Program-made: the position numbers and the translations under genes
The notes under the pieces: model-generated
Database searches by the model: none
The model's input: only the letters and a program-made list of their open reading frames with translations
Told to the model about the DNA's origin: nothing
From: Sphingomonadaceae bacterium
Lineage (GTDB): Bacteria; Pseudomonadota; Alphaproteobacteria; Sphingomonadales; Sphingomonadaceae
Reading direction: 5' to 3'
DNA length: 6,674 nt
NCBI GenBank assembly: GCA_019239785.1
Contig: JAFAZM010000399.1
Span: 1-6,674, forward strand
Shown here: positions 5,923-6,674 of the stretch, one piece after another
Numbering within the stretch: the stretch's first letter is position 1
How the letters are laid out: each line of letters opens with the position of its first letter

Positions 5923-6674
5923 ATGCCGATGGTCAAGGTCGACGGTGTCGAGATCGAAGTGCCGCAGGGCGCGACGGTGCTCCAGGCCTGCGAGCTTGCC
6001 GGCAAGGAGATCCCCCGCTTCTGCTATCATGAGCGGCTCGCGATCGCCGGCAATTGCCGGATGTGTCTGGTCGAGGTGAAGCCCGGGCCGCCCAAGCCCC
6101 AGGCGAGCTGCGCGCTGCCGACCGCGGACAGTCAGGAGATCTTCACCAACACGCCGGGCGTCCGCAAGGCGCGCGAGGGCGTGATGGAGTTCCTGCTGAT
6201 CAACCATCCGCTGGACTGCCCGATCTGCGACCAGGGCGGCGAATGCGACCTGCAGGACCAGGCGATGGCCTATGGCCGGGGCCACAACCGCTACGAAGAG
6301 AACAAAAGGGCGGTCACCGAGAAATATATGGGTCCGGTCGTGAAGACCTTCATGACCCGCTGCATCCATTGCACGCGCTGCGTCCGCTTCATGGAGCAGG
6401 TCGCCGGGGTCGAGGATATCGGCGCGATCGGCCGCGGCGAGGACATGCAGATCACCTCCTATCTCGAGGAGGCGCTGGCGAGCGAGCTTTCTGGCAACGT
6501 CGTCGATCTCTGCCCGGTCGGCGCCCTGGTCTCCAAGCCCTACAGCTTCGAGGCGCGGCCCTGGGAGCTGCGCAAGATCCCCGCTATCGACGTCATGGAC
6601 GCGGTCGGCACCAACATCCGCCTCGACGCCCGCCAGCGCGAGGTGATGCGCGCGCTGCCCCGCCTCAACGAGGA
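5923..6674 (+). CDS. nuoG: NADH-quinone oxidoreductase subunit G (NuoG), 3' partial
   Basis: This is the 75 kDa-type subunit of complex I, which carries the chain of Fe-S clusters leading away from NADH on the cytoplasmic side. About 250 N-terminal codons are present and the frame runs off the right edge. The ferredoxin-like domain has the 2Fe-2S N1b ligands C34, C45, C48 and C63. H95-x3-C99-x2-C102-x5-C108 binds cluster N5. C147-x2-C150-x2-C153 with C197 (in DLCPVGAL) binds N4. All ligands are intact. ATG 5923 (MPMVKVDG) matches the usual start of sphingomonad homologues as I recall them. In-frame ATGs at 5902 and 5929 are alternatives; an in-frame TAA at 5857-5859 limits further extension. 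No good ribosome binding site precedes any of them. It is separated from nuoF by four unrelated genes and two hairpin repeats. Confidence 0.97.
   Translation, partial: MPMVKVDGVEIEVPQGATVLQACELAGKEIPRFCYHERLAIAGNCRMCLVEVKPGPPKPQASCALPTADSQEIFTNTPGVRKAREGVMEFLLINHPLDCPICDQGGECDLQDQAMAYGRGHNRYEENKRAVTEKYMGPVVKTFMTRCIHCTRCVRFMEQVAGVEDIGAIGRGEDMQITSYLEEALASELSGNVVDLCPVGALVSKPYSFEARPWELRKIPAIDVMDAVGTNIRLDARQREVMRALPRLNE

Overview
The window reads as part of the respiratory complex I (nuo) operon of a high-GC alphaproteobacterium. A sphingomonad is most likely, judging from the style of the NuoE, NuoF and NuoG sequences, the lipoprotein/small-membrane-protein pair between nuoE and nuoF, and the dispersed palindrome between nuoE and the lipoprotein gene. 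The taxonomic call is inference from sequence style, not from a search. All genes with clear support lie on the + strand.

Layout. The left edge cuts into nuoE (24 kDa-type 2Fe-2S subunit), which ends at 503. A nested palindromic repeat (521-612) follows and abuts, or has entered, the start of a small lipoprotein gene (617-1015). Next comes a 58-residue double-membrane-span protein (1012-1188), then complete nuoF (1178-2470). The last two overlap their upstream neighbours, as expected of a translationally coupled operon. About 3.45 kb then separates nuoF from nuoG, which starts near 5923 and runs off the right edge. nuoF and nuoG are usually adjacent.

The nuoF-nuoG gap holds four consecutive genes (2467-3186, 3307-4095, 4117-4893, 4890-5657) for exported proteins of 239-262 residues that I do not recognise. 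They are diverged paralogues. Each has a Sec-type signal sequence and two copies of a roughly 70-residue, probably helical module. Each module has a cysteine near its start and a second one 35 residues further on (33 in one module), usually followed by an R-x3-A-E motif. The first gene starts on the GTGA overlap with nuoF. This tandem family is the most unusual content of the window.

Between the last paralogue and nuoG lie two long, near-perfect hairpins of one repeat family (5670-5746 and 5757-5834), in opposite orientation and 10 bases apart. They share a similar loop and a four-base one-sided bulge at nearly the same place, but their stems differ by compensated base changes. A small GC hairpin then precedes nuoG, whose start has no obvious Shine-Dalgarno sequence.

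How the genes work together. NuoE, NuoF and the N-terminal part of NuoG form the NADH-oxidising module of complex I: FMN and cluster N3 in NuoF, N1a in NuoE, and N1b, N5 and N4 in the part of NuoG seen here. The lipoprotein and the exported paralogues should lie outside the cytoplasm, so they probably share transcription with the nuo genes rather than contacting the cytoplasmic NuoEFG arm. Their function is unknown.
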